Notes under the pieces: generated by a model
What the model was told of the DNA's origin: nothing
Databases searched by the model: none
Seen by the model: the letters and a program-made list of their open reading frames with translations, nothing else
Position numbers and translations under genes: made by a program
NCBI GenBank assembly: GCA_947685225.1
Contig: CANTUV010000053.1
Span: 11,269,501 to 11,333,500, forward strand
Origin: Garcia nutans
Taxonomy: Eukaryota; Streptophyta; Magnoliopsida; Malpighiales; Euphorbiaceae
Direction: 5' to 3'
Length of the DNA: 64,000 bases
Shown: positions 44,916 through 55,282 of the stretch, in pieces
Position numbering within the stretch: the first letter of the stretch is position 1
Layout of the letters: the number at the start of each line of letters is the position of its first letter

Positions 44916-45035
44916 GAGTGTGATCATACCAGCACTAACGCACCGGATCCCATCAGAACTCCGAAGTTAAACGTGGTTGGGCGAGAGTAGTACTGAAATG
45001 GGTGACCTCTTGGGAAGTCCTCGTGTTGCACCCCT
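44916..45035 (+). rRNA. 5S rRNA: 5S rRNA copy 5S-89
   Basis: 120 nt. G2A, C6T, C61G, G82A. T at -1. D-type spacer. Equivalent to 5S-84 and 5S-95. Confidence 0.94.
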
Positions 45036-45342
45036 ATCATTTTTCTTTTTTCAAAAATATTTTTTTTATAAACCACGATCATTTGCAGTTTGGGGCCGGC
45101 GGACTAATAAATCATTTGTTAGCCTTTTAGAGCAACGCGAGTAATAACGCCGATATGGCGTCGCTTAGCTCATTTGCCCAAATCAGTATCTTTCTGCAGC
45201 AGATTTGAGAGCGTTGGTGCGTGTGCGAGCTTAGGATGGCATCGTAGGAAGAGGGACGAATGAGAAAGAGAATAGGCAAGGGCCATTCTCAGCGAAGCAG
45301 TGAGAGGGAGAGAATAAATTAAATTTTCTGGCAGCGCATTAC

Positions 45343-45462
45343 GGGTGCGATCAGACCAGCACTAACGCACCGGATCCCATCAGAACTCCGAAGTCAAACG
45401 TGCTTGGGCGAGAGTAGTACTGAGATGGGTGACCTCTTGTGAAGTCCTCGTGTTGCACCCCT
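45343..45462 (+). rRNA. 5S rRNA: 5S rRNA copy 5S-90
   Basis: 120 nt. T12G, T53C, G98T. Class A spacer. Repeats at 1,277-bp steps as 5S-93 and 5S-96. Confidence 0.95.
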
Positions 45463-45769
45463 ATCATTTTTCTTTTTTCGAAAATATTTTTTTTATCAAC
45501 CACGATCATTTGCAGTTTTGTTCCTGCGGAATAATAAATCATTTGTTGGCCTTTTAGAGCAACGCGAGTAATATCGTCGATATGGCGTCGCTTAGCTCGT
45601 TTGCCCGAATCAGTATCTTTCTGCAGCAGATTTGAGAGCGGTGGTGCTTGGGCGAGCTTAGGATGGCATCATAGGAAGACGGACGAATGAGAAGGAGAAT
45701 AGGCAAAAGCCATTCTCAGTGAAGCAGTGACAGGGAGAGAATAAATTAAATTTTCTGGCAGCGCATGAC

Positions 45770-45888
45770 GGGTGCGATCATACCAGCACTAACGCACCGG
45801 ATCCCATCAGAACTCCAAAGTTAAACGTGCTTGGGCGAGAGTAGTACTGAGATGGGTGACCTCTTAGGAAGTCCTCGTGTTGCACCCT
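45770..45888 (+). rRNA. 5S rRNA: 5S rRNA copy 5S-91
   Basis: 119 nt, one C lost from the 3' CCCC. G48A, G97A. A-like spacer (GCTTTGGTGCTTGGG, CTGCATTAG). Confidence 0.94.
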
Positions 45889-46192
45889 ATCATTTTTTTT
45901 TCAAAAATATTTTTTTTATCAACCACGAACTTTCGCAGTTTGGGGCCGGCGGACTAATAAATCATTTGTTGGCCTTTTAGAGCAACGCGAGTAATATCGC
46001 CGATATGGCGTCGCTTAGCTCGTTTGCCCGAATTAGTATCTTTCTGCATTAGATTTGAGAGCTTTGGTGCTTGGGCGAGCTTAGGATGGCATCGTAGGAA
46101 GACGGACGAATGAGAAAGAGAATAGGCAAGCGCCATTCTCAGCGAAGCAGAGAGAGGGAGAGAATAAATTAAATTTTCTGGCAGCGCATGAC

Positions 46193-46312
46193 GGGTGCGA
46201 TCATTCCAGCTCAAACGCACCGGATCCCGTCAGAACTCCGAAGATAAACGTGCTTGGGCGAGAGTAGTACTGAGATGGGTGACCTCTTAGGAAGTCTTTG
46301 TGTTGCACCCCT
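46193..46312 (+). rRNA. 5S rRNA: 5S rRNA copy 5S-92
   Basis: 120 nt. A13T, A19T, T21A, A37G, T52A, G97A, C105T, C107T. D-type spacer. Same as 5S-98. Confidence 0.93.
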
Positions 46313-46619
46313 ATCATTTTTCTTTTTTCGAAAATATTTTTTTTATAAACCACGATCATTTGCAGTTTGGGGCCGGCGGACTAATTAATCATTTGTTAGC
46401 CTTTTAGAGCAACGCGAGTAATAACGCCGATATGGCGTCGCTTAGCTCATTTGCCCAAATCAGTATCTTTCTGCAGCAGATTTGAGAGCGTTGGTGCGTG
46501 TGCGAGCTTAGGATGGCATCGTAGGAAGAGGGACGAATGAGAAAGAGAATAGGCAAGGGCCATTCTCAGCGAAGCAGTGAGAGGGAGAGAATAAATTAAA
46601 TTTTCTGGCAGCGCATTAC

Positions 46620-46739
46620 GGGTGCGATCAGACCAGCACTAACGCACCGGATCCCATCAGAACTCCAAAGTCAAACGTGCTTGGGCGAGAGTAGTACTGA
46701 GATGGGTGACCTCTTGTGAAGTCCTCGTGTTGCACCCCT
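46620..46739 (+). rRNA. 5S rRNA: 5S rRNA copy 5S-93
   Basis: 120 nt. T12G, G48A, T53C, G98T. Class A spacer. Confidence 0.95.
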
Positions 46740-47046
46740 ATCATTTTTCTTTTTTCGAAAATATTTTTTTTATCAACCACGATCATTTGCAGTTTTGGGC
46801 CTGCGGAATAATAAATCATTTGTTGGCCTTTTAGAGCAACGCGAGTAATATCGTCGATATGGCGTCGCTTAGCTCGTTTGCCCGAATCAGTATCTTTCTG
46901 CAGCAGATTTGAGAGCGGTGGTGCTTGGGCGAGCTTAGGATGGCATCATAGGAAGACGGACGAATGAGAAGGAGAATAGGCAAAAGCCATTCTCAGTGAA
47001 GCAGTGACAGGGAGAGAATAAATTAAATTTTCTGGCAGCGCATGAC

Positions 47047-47165
47047 GGGTGCGATCATACCAGCACTAACGCACCGGATCCCATCAGAACTCCAAAGTTA
47101 AACGTGCTTGGGCGAGAGTAGTACTGAGATGGGTGACCTCTTAGGAAGTCCTCGTGTTGCACCCT
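47047..47165 (+). rRNA. 5S rRNA: 5S rRNA copy 5S-94
   Basis: 119 nt. Same 3' C deletion, G48A and G97A as 5S-91. A-like spacer. Confidence 0.94.
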
Positions 47166-47469
47166 ATCATTTTTTTTTCAAAAATATTTTTTTTATCAAC
47201 CACGATCTTTCGCAGTTTGGGGCCGGCGGACTAATAAATCATTTGTTGGCCTTTTAGAGCAACGCGAGTAATATTGCCGATATGGCGTCGCTTAGCTCGT
47301 TTGCCCGAATTAGTATCTTTCTGCATTAGATTTGAGAGCTTTGGTGCTTGGGCGAGCTTAGGATGGCATCGTAGGAAGACGGACGAATGAGAAAGAGAAT
47401 AGGCAAGCGCCATTCTCAGCGAAGCAGTGAGAGGGAGAGAATAAATTAAATTTTCTGGCAGCGCATGAT

Positions 47470-47589
47470 GAGTGTGATCATACCAGCACTAACGCACCGG
47501 ATCCCATCAGAACTCCGAAGTTAAACGCGGTTGGGCGAGAGTAGTACTGAGATGGGTGACCTCTTGGGAAGTCCTCGTGTTGCACCCCT
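47470..47589 (+). rRNA. 5S rRNA: 5S rRNA copy 5S-95
   Basis: 120 nt. G2A, C6T, T59C and C61G (A box). T at -1. D-type spacer. Confidence 0.94.
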
Positions 47590-47896
47590 ATCATTTTTCT
47601 TTTTTCAAAAATATTTTTTTTATAAACCACGATCATTTGCAGTTTGGGGCCGGCGGACTAATAAATCATTTGTTAGCCTTTTAGAGCAACGCGAGTAATA
47701 ACGCCGATATGGCGTCGCTTAGCTCATTTGCCCAAATCAGTATCTTTCTGCAGCAGATTTGAGAGCGTTGGTGCGTGTGCGAGCTTAGGATGGCATCGTA
47801 GGAAGAGGGACGAATGAGAAAGAGAATAGGCAAGGGCCATTCTCAGCGAAGCAGTGAGAGGGAGAGAATAAATTAAATTTTCTGGCAGCGCATTAC

Positions 47897-48016
47897 GGGT
47901 GCGATCATACCAGCACTAACGCACCGGATCCCATCAGAACTCCGAAGTCAAACGTGCTTGGGCGAGAGTAGTACTGAGATGGGTGACCTCTTGTGAAGTC
48001 CTCGTGTTGCACCCCT
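47897..48016 (+). rRNA. 5S rRNA: 5S rRNA copy 5S-96
   Basis: 120 nt. T53C, G98T; lacks the T12G of its trimer partners. Class A spacer. Confidence 0.95.
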
Positions 48017-48323
48017 ATCATTTTTCTTTTTTCGAAAATATTTTTTTTATCAACCACGATCATTTGCAGTTTTGGGCCTGCGGAATAATAAATCATTTGT
48101 TGGCCTTTTAGAGCAACGCGAGTAATATCGTCGATATGGCGTCGCTTAGCTCGTTTGCCCGAATCAGTATCTTTCTGCAGCAGATTTGAGAGCGGTGGTG
48201 CTTGGGCGAGCTTAGGATGGCATCATAGGAAGACGGACGAATGAGAAGGAGAATAGGCAAAAGCCATTCTCAGTGAAGCAGTGACAGGGAGAGAATAAAT
48301 TAAATTTTCTGGCAGCGTATGAC

Positions 48324-48442
48324 GGGTGCGATCATACCAGCACTAACGCACCGGATCCCATCAGAACACCAAAGTTAAACGTGCTTGGGCGAGAGTAGTA
48401 CTGAGATGGGTGACCTCTTAGGAAGTCCTCGTGTTGCACCCT
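48324..48442 (+). rRNA. 5S rRNA: 5S rRNA copy 5S-97
   Basis: 119 nt. 3' C deletion, T45A, G48A, G97A. A-like spacer. Confidence 0.94.
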
Positions 48443-48747
48443 ATCATTTTTTTTTTCAAAAATATTTTTTTTATCAACCACGATCTTTCGCAGTTTGGGG
48501 CCGGCGGACTAATAAATCATTTGTTGGCCTTTTAGAGCAACGCGAGTAATATCGCCGATATGGCGTCGCTTAGCTCGTTTGCCCGAATTAGTATCTTTCT
48601 GCATTAGATTTGAGAGCGTTGGTGCATGGGCGAGCTTAGGATGGCATCGTAGGAAGACGGACGAATGAGAAAGAGAATAGGCAAGCGCCATTCTCAGCGA
48701 AGCAGTGAGAGGGAGAGAATAAATTAAATTTTCTGGCAGCGCATGAC

Positions 48748-48867
48748 GGGTGCGATCATTCCAGCTCAAACGCACCGGATCCCGTCAGAACTCCGAAGAT
48801 AAACGTGCTTGGGCGAGAGTAGTACTGAGATGGGTGACCTCTTAGGAAGTCTTTGTGTTGCACCCCT
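48748..48867 (+). rRNA. 5S rRNA: 5S rRNA copy 5S-98
   Basis: 120 nt with the eight substitutions of 5S-92, 2,555 bp away. Class A spacer. Confidence 0.93.
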
Positions 48868-49174
48868 ATCATTTTTCTTTTTTCGAAAATATTTTTTTTA
48901 TCAACCACGATCATTTGCAATGTGGGGCCGGCGGACTAATAAATCATTTGTTGGCCTTTTAGAGCAATGCGAGTAATATTGCCGATATGGCGTCGCTTAG
49001 CTCATTTGCCTGAATCAGTATCTTTCTGCAGCAGTTTTGAGAGCGGTGGTGCTTGGGCGAGCTTAGGATGGCATCGTAGGAAGACGAACGAATGAGAAAG
49101 AGAATAGGCAAGCGCCATTCTCAACGAAGCAGTGAGAGGGAGAGAATAAATTAAATTTTCTGGCAGCGCATGAT

Positions 49175-49294
49175 GGTTGCGATCATACCAGCACTAACGC
49201 ACCGGATCCCATCAGAACTCCGAAGTTAAACGTGCTTGGGCGAGAGTAGTACTCAGATGGGTGACCTCTTGGGAAGTCCTCGTGTTGCACCCCT
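49175..49294 (+). rRNA. 5S rRNA: 5S rRNA copy 5S-99
   Basis: 120 nt. G3T, G80C (C box). T at -1. D-type spacer. Opens the 7-unit block repeated from 5S-106. Confidence 0.95.
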
Positions 49295-49601
49295 ATCATT
49301 TTTCTTATTTCAAAAATATTTTTTTTATCAACCACGATAATTTGCAGTTTGGTGCCGGCGGACTAATAAATCATTTGTTAGCCTTTTAGAGAAACATGAG
49401 TAATAACGCCGATATGGCGTCGCTTAGCTCATTTGCCCAAATCATTATCTCTCTGCAGCAGATTTGAGAGCGTTGGTGTGTGGGCGAGCTTAGGATGGCA
49501 TCGTAGGAAGAGGGATGAATGAGAAAGAGAATAGGCAAGGGCTATTCTCAGCGAAGCAGTGAGAGGGAGAGAATAAATTAAATTTTCTGGCAGCGCATGA
49601 C

Positions 49602-49721
49602 TGGTGCGATCATACCAGCAATAACGCACCGGATCCCATCAGAACTCCGAAGTCAAACGTGCTTGGACTAGAGTAGTACTGAGATGGGTGACCTCTTGGG
49701 AAGTTCTTGAGTTGCACACCT
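49602..49721 (+). rRNA. 5S rRNA: 5S rRNA copy 5S-100
   Basis: 120 nt. G1T, C20A, T53C, G66A, G68T, C104T, C107T, T109A, C117A. Class A spacer. Confidence 0.93.
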
Positions 49722-50028
49722 ATCATTTTTCTTTTTTCGAAAATATTTTTTTTAACAACCACGATCATTTGCAGTTTTGGGCCTGCGGAATAATAAATCA
49801 TTTGTTGGCCTTTTAAAGCAACGCGAGTAATATCGCCGATATGGCGTCGCTTAGCTCGTTTGCCCGAATCAGTATCTTTCTGCAGCAGATTTGAGAGCGG
49901 TGGTGCTTGGGCGAGCTTAGGATGGCATCGTAGGAAGAGGGACGTTTGAGAAAGAGAATAGGCAAGCGCCATTCTCAGTGTAGCAGTGAGAGGGAGAGAA
50001 TAAATTTAATTTTCTGGCAGTGCATGAC

Positions 50029-50148
50029 GGGTGCGATCATACCAGCACTAACGCACCGGATCCTTTCAGAACTCTGAAGTTAAATGTGCTTGGGCCAGAG
50101 TAGTACTGAGATGGGTGACCTTTTGGGAAGTCCTCGTGTTGCACCCCT
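50029..50148 (+). rRNA. 5S rRNA: 5S rRNA copy 5S-101
   Basis: 120 nt. C36T, A37T, C47T, C57T, G68C, C94T. A/B hybrid spacer. Confidence 0.93.
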
Positions 50149-50450
50149 ATAATTTTTTTTTTAAAAATATTTTTTTATCAACCACGATCTTTCACAGTTT
50201 GGGGCCGGCGGACTAATAAATCATTTGTTGGCCTTTTAGAGCAACGCGAGTAATATCGCCGATATGGCGTCGCTTAGCTCGTTTGCCCGAATCAGTCTCT
50301 CTCTGCAGCAGATTTGAGAGCGGTGGTGCTTGGGCGATCTTAGGATAGCATCGTAGGAAGAGGGACGAATGAGAAAGAGAATAGGCAAGGGCCATTCTCA
50401 GCGAAGCAGTGAGAGGGAGAGAATAAATTAAATTTCATGCAGTGTATTAC

Positions 50451-50570
50451 AGGTGCGATCATACCAGCACTAACGCGCCGGATCCCATCAGAACTTCGAA
50501 GTTAAACTTGCTTGGGCGAGAGTAGTATTTAGATGGGTGACCTCTTGGGAAGTCCTCGTGTTGCTCCCCT
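50451..50570 (+). rRNA. 5S rRNA: 5S rRNA copy 5S-102
   Basis: 120 nt. G1A, A27G, C46T, G58T (A box), C78T, G80T, A115T. TTTCATGC upstream variant. Class A spacer. Confidence 0.93.
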
Positions 50571-50878
50571 ATCATTTTTCTTATTTCAAAAATATTTTTT
50601 TTATCAACCACGATCATTTGCAGTTTGGGGCCGGCGGACTAATAAATCATTTGTTAGCCTTTTAGAGCAACGCGAGTAATATCGCCGCTATGGCGTCACT
50701 TAGCTCATTTGCCCGAATCAGTATCTTTCTGCAGCCGATTTGAGAGCGGTGGTGCTTGGGCGAGCTTAGGATGGCATCGTAGGAAGACGGACGAATGAGA
50801 AAGAGAATAGGCAAGCGCCATTCTCAGCGAAGCAGTGAGAGGGAGAGAAAAAAATTAAATTTTCTGGCAGCGCATGAC

Positions 50879-50998
50879 GGGTGCGATCATACCAGTACTA
50901 ACGCACCGGATCCCATCAGAACTCTGAAGTTAAACGTGCTTGGGCGAGAGTAGTATTGAGATGGGTGACCTCTTGGGAAGTCCTCGTGTTGCTCCCCT
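50879..50998 (+). rRNA. 5S rRNA: 5S rRNA copy 5S-103
   Basis: 120 nt. C18T, C47T, C78T, A115T. AT box is AAAAAAATTAAA here. Class A spacer. Confidence 0.94.
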
Positions 50999-51307
50999 AT
51001 CATTTTTCTTTTTTTCGAAAATATTTTTTTTTATCAACCACGATCTTTCGCAGTTTGGGGCCGGCGGACTAATAAATCATTTGTTGGCCTTTTAGTACAA
51101 CGCGAGTAATATCGCCGATATGGCGTCGCTTGGCTCGTTTGCCCGAATCAGTATCTTTCTGCAGCAGATTTGAGAGCGATGGTGCTTAGGCGAGCTTAGA
51201 ATGGCATCGTGGGAAGACGGACGAATAGGAAATAGAATAGGCAAGCGCCATTCTCAGTGAAGCAGTGAGAGTGAGAGAATAAATTAAATTTTCTTGCAGC
51301 GCAAGAC

Positions 51308-51426
51308 GGGTGCGATCATACCAGCATTAACGCACCGATCCCATCAGAACTTTGAAGTTAAACGTGCTTGGGCGAGAGTAGTACTGAGATGGGTGACCTC
51401 TTGGGAAGTCCTCGTGTTGCACCCCT
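51308..51426 (+). rRNA. 5S rRNA: 5S rRNA copy 5S-104
   Basis: 119 nt, one G lost at 30/31 (CACCGATCCC). C20T, C46T, C47T. Class B spacer. Confidence 0.94.
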
Positions 51427-51731
51427 ATCATTTTTTTTTTCAAAAATATTTTTTTTATCAACCGCGATCTTTCGCAGTTTGGGGCCGGCGGACTAATAAA
51501 TCATTTGTTGGCCTTTTAGAGCAACGCGAGTAATATCGCCGATATGGCGTCGCTTGGCTCGTTTGCCCGAATCAGTCTCTCTCTGCAGCAGATTTGAGAG
51601 CGTTGGTGCGTGGGAGAGCTTTGGATGGCATCGTAGGAAGAGGGACGAATGAGAAAGAGAATAGGCAAGGGCCATTCTCAGCGAAGCAGAGAGAGGGAGA
51701 GAATAAATTAAATTTTCTGGCAGCGCATTAC

Positions 51732-51851
51732 GGATGCGATCATACCAGCACTAACGCACCGGATCCCAACCTAACTCCAAACTCAAACGTGCTTGGGCGA
51801 GAGTAGTACTGAGATGGGTGACCTCTTGGGAAGTCCTTGTGTTGCACCCCT
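51732..51851 (+). rRNA. 5S rRNA: 5S rRNA copy 5S-105
   Basis: 120 nt. G3A, T38A, A40C, G41T, G48A, G51C and T53C (A box), C107T. Class A spacer. Confidence 0.93.
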
Positions 51852-52158
51852 ATCATTTTTTTTTTCGAAAATATTTTTTTTTATCAACCACAATCATTTG
51901 CAGTGTGGGGCCGGCGGACTAATAAATCATTTGTTGGCCTTTTAGAGCAACGCGAGTAATATCGCCGATATGGCATCGCTTAGCTCGTTTGCCCGAATTA
52001 GTTTCTTTTCTGCAGCAGATTTGAGAGCGGTGGTGCTTGGGCGAGCTTAGGATGGCATCGTAGGAAGACGGACGAATGAGAAAGAGAATAGGCAAGCGCC
52101 ATTCTCAGCGAAGCAGTGAGAGGGAGAGAATAAATTAAATTTTCTGGCAGCGCATGAT

Positions 52159-52278
52159 GGGTGCGATCATACCAGCACTAACGCACCGGATCCCATCAGA
52201 ACTCCGAAGATAAACGTGCTTGGGCGAGAGTAGTACTCAGATGGGTGACCTCTTGGGAAGTCCTCGTGTTGCACCCCT
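52159..52278 (+). rRNA. 5S rRNA: 5S rRNA copy 5S-106
   Basis: 120 nt. T52A, G80C. T at -1. D-type spacer. Counterpart of 5S-99. Confidence 0.95.
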
Positions 52279-52585
52279 ATCATTTTTCTTATTTCAAAAA
52301 TATTTTTTTTATCAACCACGATAATTTGCAGTTTGGTGCCGGCGGACTAATAAATCATTTGTTAGCCTTTTAGAGAAACACGAGTAATAACGCCGATATG
52401 GCGTCGCTTAGCTCATTTGCCCAAATCATTATCTCTCTGCAGCAGATTTGAGAGCGTTGGTGTGTGGGCGAGCTTAGGATGGCATCGTAGGAAGAGGGAT
52501 GAATGAGAAAGAGAATAGGCAAGGGCTATTCTCAGCGAAGCAGTGAGAGGGAGAGAATAAATTAAATTTTCTGGCAGCGCATGAC

Positions 52586-52705
52586 TGGTGCGATCATACC
52601 AGCAATAACGCACCGGATCCCATCAGAACTCCGAAGTCAAACGTGCTTGGACTAGAGTAGTACTGAGATGGGTGACCTCTTGGGAAGTTCTTGAGTTGCA
52701 CACCT
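52586..52705 (+). rRNA. 5S rRNA: 5S rRNA copy 5S-107
   Basis: 120 nt, all nine variants of 5S-100, 2,984 bp away. Class A spacer. Confidence 0.93.
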
Positions 52706-53012
52706 ATCATTTTTCTTTTTTCGAAAATATTTTTTTTAACAACCACGATCATTTGCAGTTTTGGGCCTGCAGAATAATAAATCATTTGTTGGCCTTTTAA
52801 AGCAACGCGAGTAATATCGCCGATATGGCGTCGCTTAGCTCGTTTGCCCGAATCAGTATCTTTCTGCAGCAGATTTGAGAGCGGTGGTGCTTGGACGAGC
52901 TTAGGATGGCATCGTAGGAAGAGGGACGAATGAGAAAGAGAATAGGCAAGCGCCATTCTCAGTGTAGCAGTGAGAGGGAGAGAATAAATTTAATTTTCTG
53001 GCAGTGCATGAT

Positions 53013-53132
53013 GGGTGCGATCATACCAGCACTAACGCACCGGATCCTTTCAGAACTCCGAAGTTAAACGTGCTTGGGCCAGAGTAGTACTGAGATGGGT
53101 GACCTTTTGGGAAGTCCTCGTGTTGCACCCCT
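53013..53132 (+). rRNA. 5S rRNA: 5S rRNA copy 5S-108
   Basis: 120 nt. C36T, A37T, G68C, C94T. T at -1. A/B hybrid spacer. Confidence 0.94.
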
Positions 53133-53435
53133 ATAATTTTTTTTTTCAAAAATATTTTTTTATCAACCACGATCTTTCACAGTTTGGGGCTGGCGGACTA
53201 ATAAATCATTTGTTGGCCTTTTAGAGCAACGCGAGTAATATCGCCGATATGGCGTCGCTTAGCTCGTTTGCCCGAATCAGTCTCTCTCTGCAGCAGATTT
53301 GAGAGCGGTGGTTCTTGGGCGATCTTAGGATGGCATCATAGGAAGAGGGACGAATGAGAAAGAGAATAGGCAAGGGCCATTCTCAGCGAAGCAGTGAGAG
53401 GGAGAGAATAAATTAAATTTCATGCAGTGTATTAC

Positions 53436-53555
53436 AGGTGCGATCATACCAGCACTAACGCGCCGGATCCCATCAGAACTCCGAAGTTAAACGTACTTGG
53501 GCGAGAGTAGTATTGAGATGGGTGACCTTTTGGGAAGTCCTCGTGTTGCTCCCCT
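53436..53555 (+). rRNA. 5S rRNA: 5S rRNA copy 5S-109
   Basis: 120 nt. G1A, A27G, G60A (A box), C78T, C94T, A115T. TTTCATGC upstream variant. Class A spacer. Confidence 0.93.
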
Positions 53556-53863
53556 ATCATTTTTCTTATTTCAAAAATATTTTTTTTATCAACCACGATC
53601 ATTTGCAGTTTGGGGCCGGCGGACTAATAAATCATTTGTTAGCCTTTTAGAGCAACGCGAGTAATATCGCCGCTATGGCGTCGCTTAGCTCATTTGCCCG
53701 AATCAGTATCTTTCTGCAGCCGATTTGAGAGCGGTGGTGCTTGGGCGAGCTTAGGATGGCATCGTAGGAAGACGGACGAATGAGAAAGAGAATAGGCAAG
53801 AGCCATTCTCAGCGAAGCAGTGAGAGGGAGAGAAAAAAATTAAATTTTCTGGCAGCGCATGAC

Positions 53864-53983
53864 GGGTGCGATCATACCAGTACTAACGCACCGGATCCCA
53901 TCAGAACTCTGAAGTTAAACGTGCTTGGGCGAGAGTAGTATTGAGATGGGTGACCTCTTGGGAAGTCCTCGTGTTGCTCCCCT
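53864..53983 (+). rRNA. 5S rRNA: 5S rRNA copy 5S-110
   Basis: 120 nt. C18T, C47T, C78T, A115T, as 5S-103. Class A spacer. Confidence 0.94.
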
Positions 53984-54292
53984 ATCATTTTTCTTTTTTT
54001 CGAAAATATTTTTTTTTATCAACCACGATCTTTCGCAGTTTGGGGCCGGCGGACTAATAAATCATTTGTTGGCCTTTTAGTACAACGCGAGTAATATCGC
54101 CGATATGGCATCGCTTGGCTCGTTTGCCCGAATCAGTATCTTTGTGCAGCAGATTTGAGAGCGGTGGTGCTTAGGCGAGCTTAGAATGGCATCGTAGGAA
54201 GACGGACGAATAAGAAATAGAATAGGCAAGCGCCATTCTCAGTGAAGCAGTGAGAGTGAGAGAATAAATTAAATTTTCTTGCAGCGCATGAC

Positions 54293-54411
54293 GGGTGCGA
54301 TCATACCAGCATTAACGCACCGATCCCATCAGAACTTTGAAGTTAAACGTGCTTGGGCGAGAGTAGTACTGAGATGGGTGACCTCTTGGGAAGTCCTCGT
54401 GTTGCACCCCT
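54293..54411 (+). rRNA. 5S rRNA: 5S rRNA copy 5S-111
   Basis: 119 nt. G30/31 deletion, C20T, C46T, C47T, as 5S-104. Class B spacer. Confidence 0.94.
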
Positions 54412-54715
54412 ATCATTTTTTTTTCAAAAATATTTTTTTTATCAACCACGATCTTTCGCAGTTTGGTGCCGGCGGACTAATAAATCATTTGTTGGCCTTT
54501 TAGAGCAACGCGAGTAATATCGCCGATATGGCGTCGCTTGGCTCGTTTGCCCGAATCAGTCTCTCTCTGCAGCAGATTTGAGAGCGTTGGTGCGTGGGAG
54601 AGCTTTGGATGGCATCGTAGGAAGAGGGACGAATGAGAAAGAGAATAGGCAAGGGCCATTCTCAGCGAAGCAGTGAGAGGGAGAGAATAAATTAAATTTT
54701 CTGGCAGCGCATTAC

Positions 54716-54835
54716 GGATGCGATCATACCAGCACTAACGCACCGGATCCCAACAGAACTCCAAACTCAAACGTGCTTGGGCGAGAGTAGTACTGAGATG
54801 GGTGACCTCTTGGGAAGTCCTTGTGTTGCACCCCT
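54716..54835 (+). rRNA. 5S rRNA: 5S rRNA copy 5S-112
   Basis: 120 nt. G3A, T38A, G48A, G51C, T53C, C107T. Class A spacer. Confidence 0.93.
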
Positions 54836-55143
54836 ATCATTTTTCTTTTTTCGAAAATATTTTTTTTATCAACCACAATCATTTGCAGTGTGGGGCCGGC
54901 GGACTAATAAATCATTTGTTGGCCTTTTAGAGCAACGCGAGTAATATCGCCGATATGGCATCGCTTAGCTCGTTTGCCCAAATTAGTTTCTTTTCTGCAG
55001 CAGATTTGAGAGCGGTGGTGCTTGGGCGAGCTTAGGATGGCATCGTAGGAAGACGGACGAATGAGAAAGAGAATAGGCAAGCGCCATTCTCAGCGAAGCA
55101 GTGAGAGGGAGAGAATAAATTAAATTTTCTGGCAGCGCATGAC

Positions 55144-55218
55144 GGTTGCGATCATTCCAGCACAAACGCACCGGATCCCATCAGAACTCCGAAGATAAAC
55201 GTGCTTGGGCGAGAGTAG
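55144..55218 (+). pseudogene. 5S rRNA: 5S rRNA copy 5S-113, truncated by a retrotransposon junction
   Basis: Nucleotides 1-75 (to GAGAGTAG) with G3T, A13T, T21A, T52A. The A box and intermediate element remain; the C box and 3' end are replaced by retrotransposon sequence from 55219. Confidence 0.93.
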
Positions 55219-55282
55219 CTGAGTTGTATATCCATGAGATTATTCTTTGGAAAGGTTGGCTGAGCTGTATATCCATGAGATT
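55219..55282 (+). repeat. Junction duplication, 41-bp offset
   Basis: CTGAGTTGTATATCCATGAG at 55219 recurs as CTGAGCTGTATATCCATGAG at 55260, followed in both by ATT. The first copy sits in a different frame (41 is not a multiple of 3), so it is a rearrangement product rather than coding sequence. Confidence 0.85.

Larger units (their letters stand above)
44916..49174 (+). repeat. Trimer/hexamer higher-order repeat
   Basis: 5S-90, -93 and -96 start at exact 1,277-bp steps, as do 5S-91, -94 and -97 at 1,277 bp. The third unit alternates: 5S-89 matches 5S-95, and 5S-92 matches 5S-98, giving a 2,554-2,555-bp six-unit period on top of the trimer. Confidence 0.88.
49175..55143 (+). repeat. Tandem duplication of a seven-unit block (2,984 bp)
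   Basis: 5S-99 to -105 and 5S-106 to -112 pair one to one at an offset of 2,984-2,985 bp and share rare variants, for example all nine changes in 5S-100/107. Confidence 0.9.
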
